Shown: positions 10,444 to 23,650, numbered from the stretch's first letter. The stretch is 64,000 bases of DNA from Acanthamoeba sp. SK_2022b (GCA_027943245.1 JANDJZ010000057.1:62001-126000), one strand, 5' to 3'. Program-made: numbers and translations. Notes: generated by a model not told the origin, from the letters alone.

Positions 10444-10548
10444 CCGCTGCGTTGTTGTCTGCGTGCGCTTACCCCAGTCACTTACTTGAGTAAGCTCCTG
10501 GGGATGCACGCCCTTGCCGCCTAGCCGCAACTTGAAATTCATTGGGGA
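10444..10548. repeat. dispersed enterobacterial repeat-like hairpin element
   Basis: This 105-bp segment contains a long hairpin: CCCCAG at 10472-10477 pairs with CTGGGG at 10498-10503, and CTTAC/GTAAG pair inside. It ends in a GCAACTTGAAAT-type tail. A related tail (GCAACTTGAAAGATGAAGGG) occurs near 52286-52305. I recognise this pattern from intergenic repeats common in Serratia, Yersinia and Erwinia, but could not search for other copies. Confidence 0.5.
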
Positions 10549-10757
10549 TCACCTCAATCAAGATAGTTAGATTGATTGTAGATCCCGCGAGAAAAGCGAT
10601 CGGAAAAAGTATCAAAAACGCGATAGCGTTCGCTTTTTTAGAATGCCGACGGGCAAAAAGAGGGAAACGGCGAGGCGAAGAAGCATGATGCGCGGGGAGC
10701 AGAAATGACAAGGGCGCAGCACGCTGCGCCCTGGATGGCCGATGACCCTGCGGAGGA
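10549..10757. other. gene-free part of the LysR-glnB gap
   Basis: The 10433-10757 gap lacks a credible gene. Beyond the repeat element it holds an AT-rich stretch and a small hairpin with a T-run (AACGC-GATA-GCGTT then CGCTTTTTT, about 10615-10641). It also contains the glnB terminator at 10711-10732. Confidence 0.6.
10711..10732 (-). terminator. terminator after glnB
   Basis: A 10-bp perfect stem (AGGGCGCAGC / GCTGCGCCCT) with a 2-nt loop lies 25 bp past the glnB stop. The T-run on the minus strand is weak. Confidence 0.65.
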
Positions 10758-12730
<1,973 letters not shown>

Positions 12731-12860
12731 TTGTGTACGATCCCGCTTAATACGTTCCATGGTGCTCTACGCCGGGGCGCGCCGCGGCAAAGAGAACGGA
12801 GTGTAAATCATTCCGCCGGATTTGTTGAGAACCTGCGTGGCAGGCGCCGGCGGCAAACTG

Positions 12861-13479
12861 TCATTCTTTAAAATCGTTGGCGTCCAGCTCGTGGCGCGAC
12901 AGCAATTTGTAAAACTCGGTGCGGTTGCGGCCCGCCATGCGCGCGGCCTGGGTCACGTTGCCCTTGGTGATCTGCAGCAGCTTGCGCAGGTAGTGCAACT
13001 CGAACTGGTTGCGCGCTTCGGCGAAGGTCGGCAGCGCGGTGTTTTCCCCTTCCAGCGCCTGCTCCACCAGCGCTTCGCTGATCACCGGCGCCGAGGTCAG
13101 CGCCACGCACTGCTCGATGACGTTGACCAGCTGACGCACGTTGCCCGGCCAGCTGGCGGTCATCAGCCGCTTCATGGCGTCGGTCGAGAAGCTGCGCACG
13201 AACGGCTTGTGCCGCTGAGCCGCCTCGCGCAACAGGTGGTTGGCCAGCAGCGGGATATCTTCGGCGCGTTCGTTGAGCGCCGGGATCTTCAGGTTCACCA
13301 CGTTGAGGCGGTAGTAGAGATCCTCGCGGAACTCGTTCTTCGCCATCGCCTTTTGCAGATCGCGGTGGGTGGCGGAGATGATGCGCACGTCAATGTCCAG
13401 ATCGCGGTTGCTGCCCAGCGGCCGCACCTTGCGCTCTTGCAGCACGCGCAGCAACTTCACCTGCAGCGACAGCGGCATA

Positions 13480-13511
<32 letters not shown>

Positions 13512-14201
13512 CGCCGCCGCCTGGAACAGCCCTTCGCGGCTGCTGACCGCGCCGGTAAAGGCGCCCTTGGCGTGGCCGAACAGTTCGGACTCCAGCAGCT
13601 GCTCCGGCAGCGCACCGCAGTTGATGGCGATAAACGCCTTGCCGGCGCGCGGGCTGGCGGCGTGGATCGCCTGCGCCACCACCTCTTTACCGGTGCCGCT
13701 CTGGCCGTTGATCAAGACGCTGACGTCGGACTGCGCCACCATTTTCACCTGCTCCAGCAGGCGCAACATCAGCGGGCTGCGGGTGACGATGTCTTCGCGC
13801 CAGGCCTCGTCGCCGGCCGGGGTGGCCGACAGCGCGAGCGCCTCGTCGATGGCCTTATACAGCGCATCGCGATCCACCGGTTTGGTGAGGAAGCTGAACA
13901 CCCCCTGCTGGGTGGCGGCCACCGCATCGGGAATCGAACCGTGCGCGGTGAGGATGATCACCGGCATGCCCGGCTGATGCTTTTGGATCTCGGCGAACAG
14001 CGCCATGCCGTCCATCTCGTCCATACGCAGATCGCTGATCACCAGATCGATCTGTTCGCGCGCCAGCAGGCGCAGCGCTTCCTGGCCGCTTTCGGCGGTG
14101 GTGACGTGAAAACCTTCGCTGGTCAGACGCATGCCCAGCAGCTTCAGCAGGCTGGGATCGTCGTCAACCAAGAGCAAATTGGCCGGTTTGCGTGCGGTCA
14201 T
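12861..14201 (-). CDS. glrR: sigma54-dependent response regulator GlrR (YfhA/QseF)
   Basis: The 446-residue NtrC-family activator has a receiver domain with phospho-acceptor Asp57 (LVISDLRMDE). Its AAA+ domain has Walker A (GQSGTGKE) and the sigma54-contacting GAFTGA loop. A C-terminal Fis-type helix-turn-helix covers the last 45 residues or so. Phosphorylated GlrR activates glmY in Enterobacteriaceae. The ATG overlaps the qseG stop by 4 bp. Three perfect copies of its known site lie upstream of glmY at 17210-17322 in this same window. Confidence 0.96.
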
Positions 14202-15070
14202 TGCGCGTGGGACTCCTTATTGGCAGGGTGCGGCGTATAGGTGTCTTCCGGTTCAACCGGCAGCGCGGTGCCTTTTTCCGGTTCGTCCTGCGATTCAGCC
14301 CCTTTGGCGGCCGCGCCGTTTTTACCGGCGGCTTCGCCCTTTTGCGAACCTGCGCTGTTGTCCGGGATTTCCCCTTGCAGCTGCTTGCGCGAAGAGAGCT
14401 GGCGCTCGATATCGGTCAGGTTCTCCAGCTTGCGCGAGGTGTCCTGCAGCTGCGATTGCAGACGCGCCTGGCTCTGGCGCAGCGAATCGATCTGACTGTC
14501 GCTGCTCTCCTGCAGATGCTGATAGCGTGCTTTCTCATCGAACAGCGTGATCTGCAGCAATTGCTGCTGGCGCCACAGCTGCGTCAGCGGACGCAGTGAA
14601 CCGGGGAATTCCATCCGGTAGCTGTTGATCCTGTCGATGATTTGGCGGCGTTCGCCGGAGGTCGGCTGCGCGCTGCCCAGCAGGATGCTCTGTTTGAAAA
14701 CGCCGGACCAGCTGTCGCCAGGCACCGTTTTCGCCAGCGCACGCGCCTGGGTCGACCCGATGCGATCGGCGCAGTCCATCGCGCGCAGCCAGTAGAGCGA
14801 GTTAGCCAGCGCGTCCTTATCGTCCAACTGCCACAGGGTATCGCAAGCCGCGGTGCGGTAATCGATTACCTTGGTATCCGGGATCGCCTCTTGCTGCTGA
14901 GGGTTCAAGCCACCGCTGACGGCGCGATCGACGCAGCCCGCCAGCAACAGCGGCATAAAGAAGACGGCGCCCAACCAGCTGATCGGGCGTTTGCCGAGCG
15001 GCGCTCTGTGCGTGGCACGCGGTGAACGTTCGGTCTGTGCAAGACGAAGGCGTTTAGACCATGTGTACAT
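14198..15070 (-). CDS. qseG: outer-membrane lipoprotein QseG
   Basis: The product has 290 residues. A lipobox (LLLAGC) places the lipidated Cys near residue 46 after a hydrophobic segment. A coiled-coil region (about residues 185-235) and a charged tail follow. The core matches E. coli QseG. QseG binds GlrK and stimulates signalling to GlrR. The gene lies 3 bp after glrK and overlaps glrR, forming glrK-qseG-glrR. The N-terminus before the lipobox is longer than usual, so a downstream start is possible. Confidence 0.88.
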   Translation of the reverse strand: MYTWSKRLRLAQTERSPRATHRAPLGKRPISWLGAVFFMPLLLAGCVDRAVSGGLNPQQQEAIPDTKVIDYRTAACDTLWQLDDKDALANSLYWLRAMDCADRIGSTQARALAKTVPGDSWSGVFKQSILLGSAQPTSGERRQIIDRINSYRMEFPGSLRPLTQLWRQQQLLQITLFDEKARYQHLQESSDSQIDSLRQSQARLQSQLQDTSRKLENLTDIERQLSSRKQLQGEIPDNSAGSQKGEAAGKNGAAAKGAESQDEPEKGTALPVEPEDTYTPHPANKESHAQ

Positions 15071-15073
15071 TAT

Positions 15074-16510
15074 TTATTCATTCTCGGCGGTTAACGGCAG
15101 TTCAATGCGGAAGCAGACGTCTGCACCGGCGACCGTCGCCAGTTGCAGCTCACCGCGCATGCGACGGATACAGTCCTGAGCGATGCTCAACCCCAGTCCG
15201 CTTCCTTTTACCGCCCCTTTTCGCTGGTGACTACCCTGGAAAAAAGGCTCGAAAATCATGGCTCTTTCAGCCTCGGGGATCGGCGTGCCGGTATTGGCGA
15301 CGTCGATTTGCACCCGTTGTCCAACCTGACGGCTGCGGATCCAAATGTTACCGGATTCCTTGCCGTAGTGCACCGCATTGGAGTAGAGATTATCCAGCAC
15401 GCGCATTAATAGCGTAGGCTCTGCCCAGCAGATTTCCGCCTCCAGCGTAATTTCGGTGGAAATCATCTTCGCCCGCGCCGGCAAACTGTGCGCAGCGACC
15501 ACCAAATCGACCATTTCGCGCAGCTCGACGTTCTCGTGTTCCGCCGGGCCATCGGCCAGTTTGCGGTTGTAATCCAACAGCTGTTCAATCAGCTGCTGCA
15601 GATGGCGGCTGCTGTTGTCGAGGATCGCCACCACCTCTTTCTGATCGGAAGTCAGCGGCCCCGCCACCTCGTCGGCCAGCAGTTCGGTGCCTTCACGCAT
15701 GCTGGCCAGCGGCGTTTTCAGCTCGTGCGAAATATGGCGCAAGAACTCGTGCCGCTGCGACTCCAGCCACGCCAGCCGCTCGCTCAGCCAGATGATGCGC
15801 TGGGCCAGCGAACGCAGCTCGCGCGGCCCTTTGAACGACGCGGTGCTGCCCAGCGCGCGCCCTTCTCCCAGACGGTTGATCATCCGCTCCACGGCCTTGA
15901 CCGGCCCGATGATCATGCGGGTGAACAGCACCACCAGCAGCACGCTGACCAGGAACAGCAGCAGCGCCTGCCAGCCGAAGAACTGGCCGCGCTCGGCAAT
16001 GGCCTGCTGCAGCTGCTGGCCACGCGAAAACACCACCGCGCGCGTGGCCTGCACCATTTCGGCGTTGGAACGGGAGAACGACTCGAGCAAGGCGGAAGCC
16101 TCTTGGTCCGGCCCGCTGTTATGGCATTTGATCGTCGCCAGTTGGGTCAGCAACTGGCGCAGCGTTTGGTAGTAGCGCTCGTCCGGCAGGATCGGCGCGT
16201 GGGCGTCCAGCATCTGCGAATACTGCTTGCGCTGGTTCTGGTACAGCTTCTGCAGCGTAGGATCGACCAGCACGCAGTACTGACGATAGCTGCGCTCCAT
16301 CTCCAGCGCCACGCTGGTCATCGCCTCGCTGCGCCGCGCGTCCACCAGCGTGGTGCGGTTGATGTCCGCCGCCTGCGCGCTGAGGTGATCCAGACTCTGG
16401 TAGGCCTGATAGGCCAGCACCAGCAGCGGCAACAGCACCAACAGGAACGCCAGCAGCACCAATTGCCGCAGCGAACGGGGGAATAAACGCCATTTTTTCA
16501 ACGAAATCAT
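15074..16510 (-). CDS. glrK: sensor histidine kinase GlrK (YfhK/QseE)
   Basis: The 478-residue membrane kinase has a first helix near residues 14-34, a periplasmic sensor of about 135 residues, and a second helix near 175-195. A HAMP-like linker, the HisKA box with phospho-His in SHELKTPLASM, and an HATPase domain with N and G boxes follow. It phosphorylates GlrR in response to envelope conditions. The gene starts about 430 bp downstream of glmY on the same strand. Confidence 0.95.
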   Translation of the reverse strand: MISLKKWRLFPRSLRQLVLLAFLLVLLPLLVLAYQAYQSLDHLSAQAADINRTTLVDARRSEAMTSVALEMERSYRQYCVLVDPTLQKLYQNQRKQYSQMLDAHAPILPDERYYQTLRQLLTQLATIKCHNSGPDQEASALLESFSRSNAEMVQATRAVVFSRGQQLQQAIAERGQFFGWQALLLFLVSVLLVVLFTRMIIGPVKAVERMINRLGEGRALGSTASFKGPRELRSLAQRIIWLSERLAWLESQRHEFLRHISHELKTPLASMREGTELLADEVAGPLTSDQKEVVAILDNSSRHLQQLIEQLLDYNRKLADGPAEHENVELREMVDLVVAAHSLPARAKMISTEITLEAEICWAEPTLLMRVLDNLYSNAVHYGKESGNIWIRSRQVGQRVQIDVANTGTPIPEAERAMIFEPFFQGSHQRKGAVKGSGLGLSIAQDCIRRMRGELQLATVAGADVCFRIELPLTAENE

Positions 16511-16934
16511 CTCATTCTCTCAGCTCTGTCACGATGCTAACTGACTCGCCGGAAAGAGAAAAGCCCGGCAAGGGAGAATCCTGAACGCACAAGGAAAAAG
16601 CCGCAAGTGCGGTGAAACGCGCCCATAGGCCTGGCCTGCCGACGGCATGCGGCCTCGGTAACATCAACCGGTGCAAAAGCGATAGCGTGGGGATAACGTC
16701 TGCGTTCGAGAGCATAGGTAACGAAACAGGGATAAGCGCAGCGTTGAGAAATGACATCGGGGCAAGAAACTTGCCCCAACGCAAGGAAAGTGTGGATGCC
16801 CTTGAACCTCGTCCCCAGGGTGATGTAGCGCAGCGGCTGGCATCGAACGGGACGAATAGCATCCGTAAGTATCCAGGATTGATGAACCCTTCATCACAGT
16901 TGGATACAGGCGGTGCCTCACTCCACGTGTCGCC
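16511..16934 (-). other. long structured leader between glmY and glrK
   Basis: About 420 bp without a convincing gene. An open frame (16512-16862) abuts glrK but has no family look and no clear ribosome site. The most obvious structure is a perfect 8-bp hairpin GGGGCAAG-AAA-CTTGCCCC at 16759-16777. It is nested in an outer GCGTTG/CAACGC pair (16741-16746 with 16777-16782, so the outer and inner stems share base 16777). Confidence 0.5.
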
Positions 16935-16939
16935 CGATG

Positions 16940-17075
16940 CTTGATAAAGCCGCTTGCGCGGTCTGTTATCGGTTTAGTTGGACGATAGGCACCATTTCTT
17001 TGGCATCATTCGGAGGCTTATGAGGCGATTTGCCGTCTAATTACAGCGCCGTCATAAAAAGTTGAATGAGCAACC
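16940..17075 (-). ncRNA. glmY: GlmY small RNA
   Basis: Position (between purL and glrK, same strand) and promoter design match enterobacterial glmY. The predicted 5' end reads GGTTGCTCATTCAACT, close to the E. coli GlmY 5' end. A small hairpin CCGC-GCAA-GCGG followed by CTTTAT (about 16942-16961) could form the 3' end; that end is approximate. GlmY sequesters the adaptor RapZ, protecting the related sRNA GlmZ, which activates glmS translation when glucosamine-6-phosphate is low. Confidence 0.82.
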
Positions 17076-17082
17076 GACGAGA

Positions 17083-17111
17083 ATAATGCACGTTGCGTGC
17101 CAACTTTGCAA
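17083..17111 (-). promoter_or_regulatory. overlapping sigma54 and sigma70 promoters of glmY
   Basis: Reading the minus strand, TTGGCACGCAACGTGCAT (17103-17086) has GG-N10-GC spacing and matches the sigma54 consensus. The sequence TTGCAA (17111-17106), 17 bp, CATTAT (17088-17083) gives a sigma70 promoter with nearly the same start site, about 17075. The same overlap is known for E. coli glmY. Confidence 0.88.
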
Positions 17112-17209
17112 TAAAAATAATAAACATATGATTTTACTAAAAAATAAAACCATATCAGTAACTTTCTTTGCACATCACGCCCCGATGAGCGATGAAAAAA
17201 ACGCCGCGC

Positions 17210-17227
17210 TGTCGCCAAATGCAGACA
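17210..17227. promoter_or_regulatory. GlrR binding site (proximal)
   Basis: Perfect TGTC-N10-GACA, about 120 bp upstream of the sigma54 promoter. Confidence 0.88.
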
Positions 17228-17272
17228 ACTAAAGCCAAACCCGATTACCACCAATAAAATCAATCAGTTAAA

Positions 17273-17290
17273 TGTCTCCATTTAGCGACA
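17273..17290. promoter_or_regulatory. GlrR binding site (middle)
   Basis: Perfect TGTC-N10-GACA; its spacer differs from that of the other two sites. Confidence 0.86.
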
Positions 17291-17304
17291 GAGAAAATAG
17301 CGCC

Positions 17305-17322
17305 TGTCGCAAAATGCAGACA
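17305..17322. promoter_or_regulatory. GlrR binding site (distal)
   Basis: Perfect TGTC-N10-GACA; differs from the proximal site at a single spacer base. It is 32 bp from the middle site, about three helical turns. Confidence 0.88.
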
Positions 17323-17350
17323 CTGCCGCCAATCGCCGAACGCCGGCCAT

Positions 17351-17376
17351 AAAAAAGGGCGCAATTGCTTGCGCCC
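17351..17376 (-). terminator. terminator after purL
   Basis: Stem GGGCGCAA-TTGC-TTGCGCCC followed by six T on the minus strand, 20 bp beyond the purL stop. Confidence 0.88.
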
Positions 17377-17396
17377 TCTGTACGGTGGTGGCCGTC

Positions 17397-20300
17397 TTAG
17401 CCCAGTTGCTTACGGGCGTTGCGGAACATGCGCATCCACGGGCTGTCCTCGCCCCACTCTTCCGGGTGCCAGGAGTTGCTGACCGTGCGGAACACGCGTT
17501 CCGGGTGCGGCATCATCACCGTGGCACGCCCGCTGGCGCTGGTCACGGCGGTAATGCCGTTCGGCGAACCGTTCGGGTTAGCCGGGTAAGCTTCCGTCAC
17601 CTGACCGGCGTTGTTGACGAAACGCAGCGCCACCAAACCGTGGCTTTCCAGCGCCGCCAGATGCGCCGCATCGCGCACTTCGACATGCCCTTCACCGTGG
17701 GAAACGGCGATCGGCATACGCGAACCGGTCATGCCCTGCAGGAACAGCGACGGGCTGGCCGCCACTTCCACCAGGTTGAAGCGCGCCTCGAAACGATCCG
17801 ACAGGTTGCGCACAAAACGCGGCCAGTGTTCTGCGCCCGGGATCAGCTCGCGCAGGTTGGACATCATCTGACAACCGTTGCACACGCCCAGCGCCAGCGT
17901 CTGCGGACGGTGGAAGAACGCTTCGAACTCGTCGCGTACCCGCTCGTTGAACAAGATAGACTTCGCCCAACCTTCGCCGGCGCCCAGGACGTCGCCGTAA
18001 GAGAAGCCGCCGCAGGCCACCAGCGTATGGAAGTCCTGCAGATCGCGGCGCCCTGCCAGCAGATCGCTCATGTGCACGTCCACCGCGTCAAAGCCGGCGC
18101 GGTGGAACGCCGCCGCCATTTCAACGTGGGAGTTCACCCCCTGCTCGCGCAGCACCGCCACTTTCGGGCGAGCGCCCTTGGCGATGTACGGCGCGGCGAT
18201 GTCTTCCTCCGGTGCGAAGGTCAACTTCACGTTCAGGCCGGGATCTTGTTCATCCTGCTTGGCCTGATGCTCCTGATCGGCACACGCCGGGTTGTCGCGC
18301 AGGCGCTGCATCTGCCAGGTGGTTTCCGCCCACCAGGTGCGCAGCGTATTGCGGCTTTCGCTGTACAGCGCCTTGCCGTGTTGGGTGATGACGAAACGAT
18401 CGCCGGCCTGCACGCTGCCGATGTGATGCACGTTGTCGGTCAGTCCGTGCTGAGCGAACGCCTGCTTCACGTCGTCGAGACGTTCGGCGCTCACCTGGAT
18501 CACCGCGCCCAGCTCTTCGTTGAACAGCACCGCCAGCGCATCGTCGCCGAGGCCGTCGAGATTGACGTCCACACCGCAGTGACCGGCGAAGGCCATCTCC
18601 GCCAGCGTCACCAGCAGGCCGCCGTCGGCGCGGTCGTGGTAAGCCAGCAGCGCTTGATCGGCCACCAGCTGCTGCATGGCGTTGAAGAAGCCCGCCAGCT
18701 GCGCAACGTTGCGCACGTCGGCCGGTTTGTCGCCCAGCTGGCGGTAAACCTGCGCCAGCGCGGTGGCACCCAGCGCGTTATGGCCGTTGCCCAGGTCGAT
18801 CAACAGCAGCGCGCTGTCGCCCTTATCGGTGCGCAGCTGCGGCGTCACGGTGTGGCGCACGTCCTCCACGCGGGCGAAGGCGGTGATGACCAGCGACAGC
18901 GGCGAGGTCATTTCGCGCTGTTCGTTGCCTTCCTGCCAGCGGGTTTTCATCGACATGGAGTCTTTGCCCACCGGGATGGTGATGCCCAGCGCCGGGCACA
19001 GCTCTTCGCCCACCGCTTTCACCGCTTCGTACAGGCCGGCGTCTTCGCCCGGGTGGCCGGCGGCGGCCATCCAGTTGGCGGACAGCTTCACACGCTTCAG
19101 GCTGCCGATCTCGGTGGCAGCCAGGTTGGTCAGCGCTTCCCCGACCGCCAGGCGGCCGGAGGCGGCGAAGTCCAGCAGCGCCACCGGCGCACGTTCGCCG
19201 AGCGACATCGCCTCGCCGTAGTAGCTGTCCAGGCTGGCGGTGGTGACCGCGCAGTCGGCAACCGGTATCTGCCACGGGCCGACCATCTGGTCACGCGCCA
19301 CCATGCCGGTAACGGTGCGATCGCCGATGGTGATCAGGAAGGTTTTCTCTGCAACGGCCGGCAGATGCAGCACGCGTTTCACCGCGTCGGCCAGCGTGAT
19401 GTTCTCACGCTGCACCGGCTGGCCACTCGCCTGCAGGCGGGTAACGTCGCGGGTCATTTTCGGCGTCTTGCCGAGCAGCACGTCCAGCGGCATGTCGATC
19501 GGCTGGTTGTCGAAGTGACGGTCGTTCAACGTCAGGTGCTGTTCTTCGGTCGCTTCGCCGATCACCGCATAAGGTGCGCGCTCGCGGCGGCAGATCTCGT
19601 CGAACTGCGCCATCTGCGCCGGGGCAATCGCCATCACGTAACGCTCCTGCGATTCGTTGCACCACACTTCCAGCGGGCTCATGCCCGGCTCGTCGTTGAG
19701 GATATCGCGCAGCTCGAAGCGGCCGCCGCGGCCGCCGTCGCTCACCAGCTCCGGCATGGCGTTGGACAGGCCGCCGGCGCCGACGTCATGAATAAACAGG
19801 ATCGGGTTCTGGTCGCCCAGCTGCCAGCAGCGGTCGATCACTTCCTGACAGCGGCGCTCCATTTCCGGGTTGTCGCGCTGCACCGAAGCGAAGTCCAGAT
19901 CGGCATCGGACTGACCGGACGCCATCGACGAGGCCGCGCCGCCGCCCAGGCCGATATTCATCGCCGGGCCGCCCAGCACCACCAGCTTGGCGCCGACGGT
20001 GATTTCCCCTTTCTGCACGTGATCGGCGCGGATATTGCCGATGCCGCCCGCCAGCATGATCGGTTTGTGGTAGCCGCGCAATTCGACGCCGTTGTGGCTG
20101 TTGACGCGCTCTTCATAGGTACGGAAGTAGCCCAGCAGCGCTGGACGACCGAATTCGTTGTTGAACGCCGCGCCGCCCAGCGGGCCTTCGGTCATGATAT
20201 CCAGCGCGGTGACGATGCGTTCCGGCTTGCCGAAATCCTGCTCCCACGGCTGTTCAAAGCCGGGAATACGCAGGTTGGACACCGAGAAGCCCACCAGGCC

Positions 20301-20622
20301 AGCTTTCGGCTTGGCGCCGCGGCCGGTAGCCCCCTCGTCGCGGATCTCGCCGCCGGAGCCGGTCGCGGCGCCCGGCCACGGCGAGATCGCCGTTGGGTGG
20401 TTGTGGGTTTCTACCTTCATCAGGATGTGCGCTTCTTCCTGATGGTAATCGTACTTGCCGTTCTCCGGTGCGGCGAAGAAGCGGCCGACCTGCGAGCCTT
20501 CCATCACCGCGGCGTTGTCTTTATACGCCGACAGCACGTAGTCCGGCGTCTGCTCATAGGTGTTCTTGATCATCTTGAACAGCGATTTAGGCTGCTGTTC
20601 GCCGTCGATGATCCAATCGGCG

Positions 20623-20655
<33 letters not shown>

Positions 20656-21287
20656 GCCTGCGCGAACATATAAAGTTCGATATCCGTCGGGTTGCGCCCC
20701 AAACCGGTAAAGGCATTCAGCAGGTAGTCGATCTCGTCCTGCGCCAGCGCCAGGCCGAGCCGGACGTTGGCCTGCTCCAGCGCGGTGCGCCCTGCGCCCA
20801 GCACGTCGATCGACTGATACGGCGCTGGCTGATGGTGCGCGAACAGCTGTTCGGCCTGTTGCAGCTCGCTGAAGACGGTTTCCATCATGCGATCGTGCAG
20901 CAGCGCGGCGAGCTGGCGCCACTGGGTTTCCGTCAGCTCGGGCGCCTTGACGTAGAACGCCAGGCCGCGCTCCAACCGCAGCACCTGCTGCAGACCGCAG
21001 TTGTGGGCGATGTCGGTGGCTTTGGAAGACCAGGGAGAAATGGTGCCCGGACGCGGCGTGACCAGCAGCAACCGGCCTTCAGGGGCATGTTCGGCGAGAG
21101 AAGGACCGTACTTGAGCAGCCGCTGAAGTTTGGCGTGTTCTTCGGCACTGAGCGGTGCGCTAACATCGGCAAAGTGGACATACTCGGCGTAGATATCACT
21201 GACGGGCAGGTGGGCGTCCTGGCAGCGGGACAGCAGTTTGGTAATGCGAAAAGCCGATAAAGCGGGCGAACCACGCAGAATTTCCAT
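17397..21287 (-). CDS. purL: phosphoribosylformylglycinamidine synthase
   Basis: This 1296-residue large-type PurL (E. coli 1295) converts FGAR, glutamine and ATP to FGAM in purine synthesis. An N-terminal linker and two AIR-synthase-like halves ([24 protein letters not shown]) precede a C-terminal class I glutaminase with the Cys in [10 protein letters not shown] and His-Glu in PHPERVFR. I chose the start [13 protein letters not shown], matching the family. An in-frame extension of 51 codons upstream overlaps the PurR box and is rejected. Confidence 0.97.
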
Positions 21288-21382
21288 AATCAAAGTTCTC
21301 TCGTCTTCGAAGCGGCGGATAAGACGCTTCATTGGGCGCAACAGGGGAAAACGCGCGCCATTATAGAGAATCCTCGCCGCAG

Positions 21383-21398
21383 ACGAAACCGTTTGCGT
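21383..21398 (-). promoter_or_regulatory. PurR operator upstream of purL
   Basis: The minus strand reads ACGCAAACGGTTTCGT, a near-perfect 16-bp PurR box, about 96 bp before the purL ATG. It implies hypoxanthine/guanine-dependent repression. Confidence 0.88.
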
Positions 21399-21508
21399 AG
21401 GGATTATTGATAAAAGCGTGCCGCACCGTCGAATTGTCATAACGTGTCAATAAAGTTGCACACTGGCGTTTTGTTGCGCAAAATGCCCCCCGCACTGGTG
21501 ATTTAACC

Positions 21509-23026
21509 ATGAGAAAAGTCGCGGTTGTCGTCGCCGGTGTACCTGTGCCACCACTGGATAACTATTTGAAACGTCTTAAAATAAACTACATCCTCATCGG
21601 CGTTGTCACCCTGCTTCTGGCTCTCGCGCTGTGGCCCAATATCACCTGGCGCAGCGGCCAGGGCGGGCAACTCCAGGAGATCATTTCCCGCGGCGAGTTG
21701 CGTATCAGCACGCTGAATTCACCGCTGACCTATTTCAACACCAAGCAAGGGCCGGGTGGGCTCGACTACGAACTGGCCAAGCGCTTCGCCAACTACCTCG
21801 GGGTGAAGCTGGTGGTGATCCCCCATCAGAACATCAATGACCTGTTCGACGATCTGGACGATGACGACGCTGACCTGCTGGCGGCCGGCCTTATCTACAA
21901 CCAGGAGCGCCTCAGCCGCGCGCGCACCGGCCCGGCCTACTACTCCGTTTCCCAACAGCTGGTGTACCGGCTGGGCACCCCGCGGCCAAAAGGCTTCGCC
22001 GACATTAAAGGCAAGCTGGCGGTCGCCTCCGGTTCCGCGCACGTCAGCACGCTAAAGCAGCTCAAGCAGGATAAATACCCGGATCTCGCCTGGGAGTCCT
22101 CCAGCGATCTCACCTCCAAAGAGCTGCTGGAGCGAGTCGCCGACGGCAAGCTGGACTACACTCTCGGCGATTCGGTAACCATCGCGCTGCTGCAGCGCAT
22201 CCATCCGCAGCTGGCGGTGGCGTTCGACGTCACCGACGAAGAGCCGGTCACCTGGTACCTCAAACGCGACGGCGACGACAGCCTGTACGCGGCGATGCTG
22301 GACTTCTACAGCCAGATGGTGGATGACGGCACCCTGGCGCGGCTGGAAGAGAAGTACCTCGGCCACGTCGGCAGCTTCGACTATGTGGACACCAAAACCT
22401 TCCTGTCGGCCATCGACTCGGTGCTGCCCAACTTCCGCCCGCTGTTCGAGAAGCACGCCAACGAGATCGACTGGAAGCTGCTGGCGGCCATCGCCTATCA
22501 GGAATCGCACTGGAATCCGCAGGCCACCTCGCCCACCGGCGTGCGCGGCCTGATGATGCTGACCCGCGCCACCGCCGACGGCCTGGGGGTCAACGATCGC
22601 CTCGATCCGGAAGAGAGCATTCAAGGCGGCGCCCTTTACCTGCAACGGCTGATGGCCAAGGTGCCGGACAGCGTGCCGGAAGACGAGCGCATCTGGTTCT
22701 CGCTGGCGGCTTACAACATGGGCTGGGGCCACATGCTGGACGCGCGCAAGCTGACCAAGACGCAAAAGGGCAACCCGGACAGCTGGGTCGACGTCAAGCA
22801 GCGCCTGCCGATGCTCAGCCAGAAGCGCTACTATCCGCAGCTGACCTACGGCTATGCGCGCGGGCGTGAAGCCTACAACTATGTAGAAAACATCCGCCGC
22901 TACCAGGTCAGTCTGGTGGGCTATCTGCAGGAAAAAGAGAGAAAGGCGGCGCAAGCGGCCGCCGAGCAAGAGGCGTTGGGGAAAGGCTACCCGACGGTGA
23001 TGCCGGAACTGGCGCTCAACTACTGA
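21509..23026 (+). CDS. mltF: membrane-bound lytic transglycosylase F
   Basis: The product has 505 residues from this ATG. A signal anchor ([18 protein letters not shown], about residues 29-46) is followed by a family-3 solute-binding-like domain (about 60-290). The C-terminal SLT domain has catalytic Glu in AIAYQESHW near residue 334. It cleaves peptidoglycan glycan strands to 1,6-anhydro products. Homology begins at LKRLKINY, so a TTG at 21566 could be the true start; the ATG at 21509 adds 19 residues. It is divergent from purL. Confidence 0.93.
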   Translation: MRKVAVVVAGVPVPPLDNYLKRLKINYILIGVVTLLLALALWPNITWRSGQGGQLQEIISRGELRISTLNSPLTYFNTKQGPGGLDYELAKRFANYLGVKLVVIPHQNINDLFDDLDDDDADLLAAGLIYNQERLSRARTGPAYYSVSQQLVYRLGTPRPKGFADIKGKLAVASGSAHVSTLKQLKQDKYPDLAWESSSDLTSKELLERVADGKLDYTLGDSVTIALLQRIHPQLAVAFDVTDEEPVTWYLKRDGDDSLYAAMLDFYSQMVDDGTLARLEEKYLGHVGSFDYVDTKTFLSAIDSVLPNFRPLFEKHANEIDWKLLAAIAYQESHWNPQATSPTGVRGLMMLTRATADGLGVNDRLDPEESIQGGALYLQRLMAKVPDSVPEDERIWFSLAAYNMGWGHMLDARKLTKTQKGNPDSWVDVKQRLPMLSQKRYYPQLTYGYARGREAYNYVENIRRYQVSLVGYLQEKERKAAQAAAEQEALGKGYPTVMPELALNY

Positions 23027-23566
<540 letters not shown>

Positions 23567-23650
23567 TTATACACACTAGCCTCCCTTTGTCGTAGCCGCC
23601 CGCCAATGGCTATACTGGCCGAATCAGCGTGTGATTCAGGGACCAGAAGC

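Noticed and set aside
16512..16862. A 116-codon minus-strand frame abutting glrK
   Set aside because: No family look, no clear ribosome site, and it covers the structured leader hairpin.
17385..21260. A 1291-codon open frame on the plus strand opposite purL
   Set aside because: It is a high-GC shadow of purL, rich in His, Arg and Gln without domain motifs; purL is certain.
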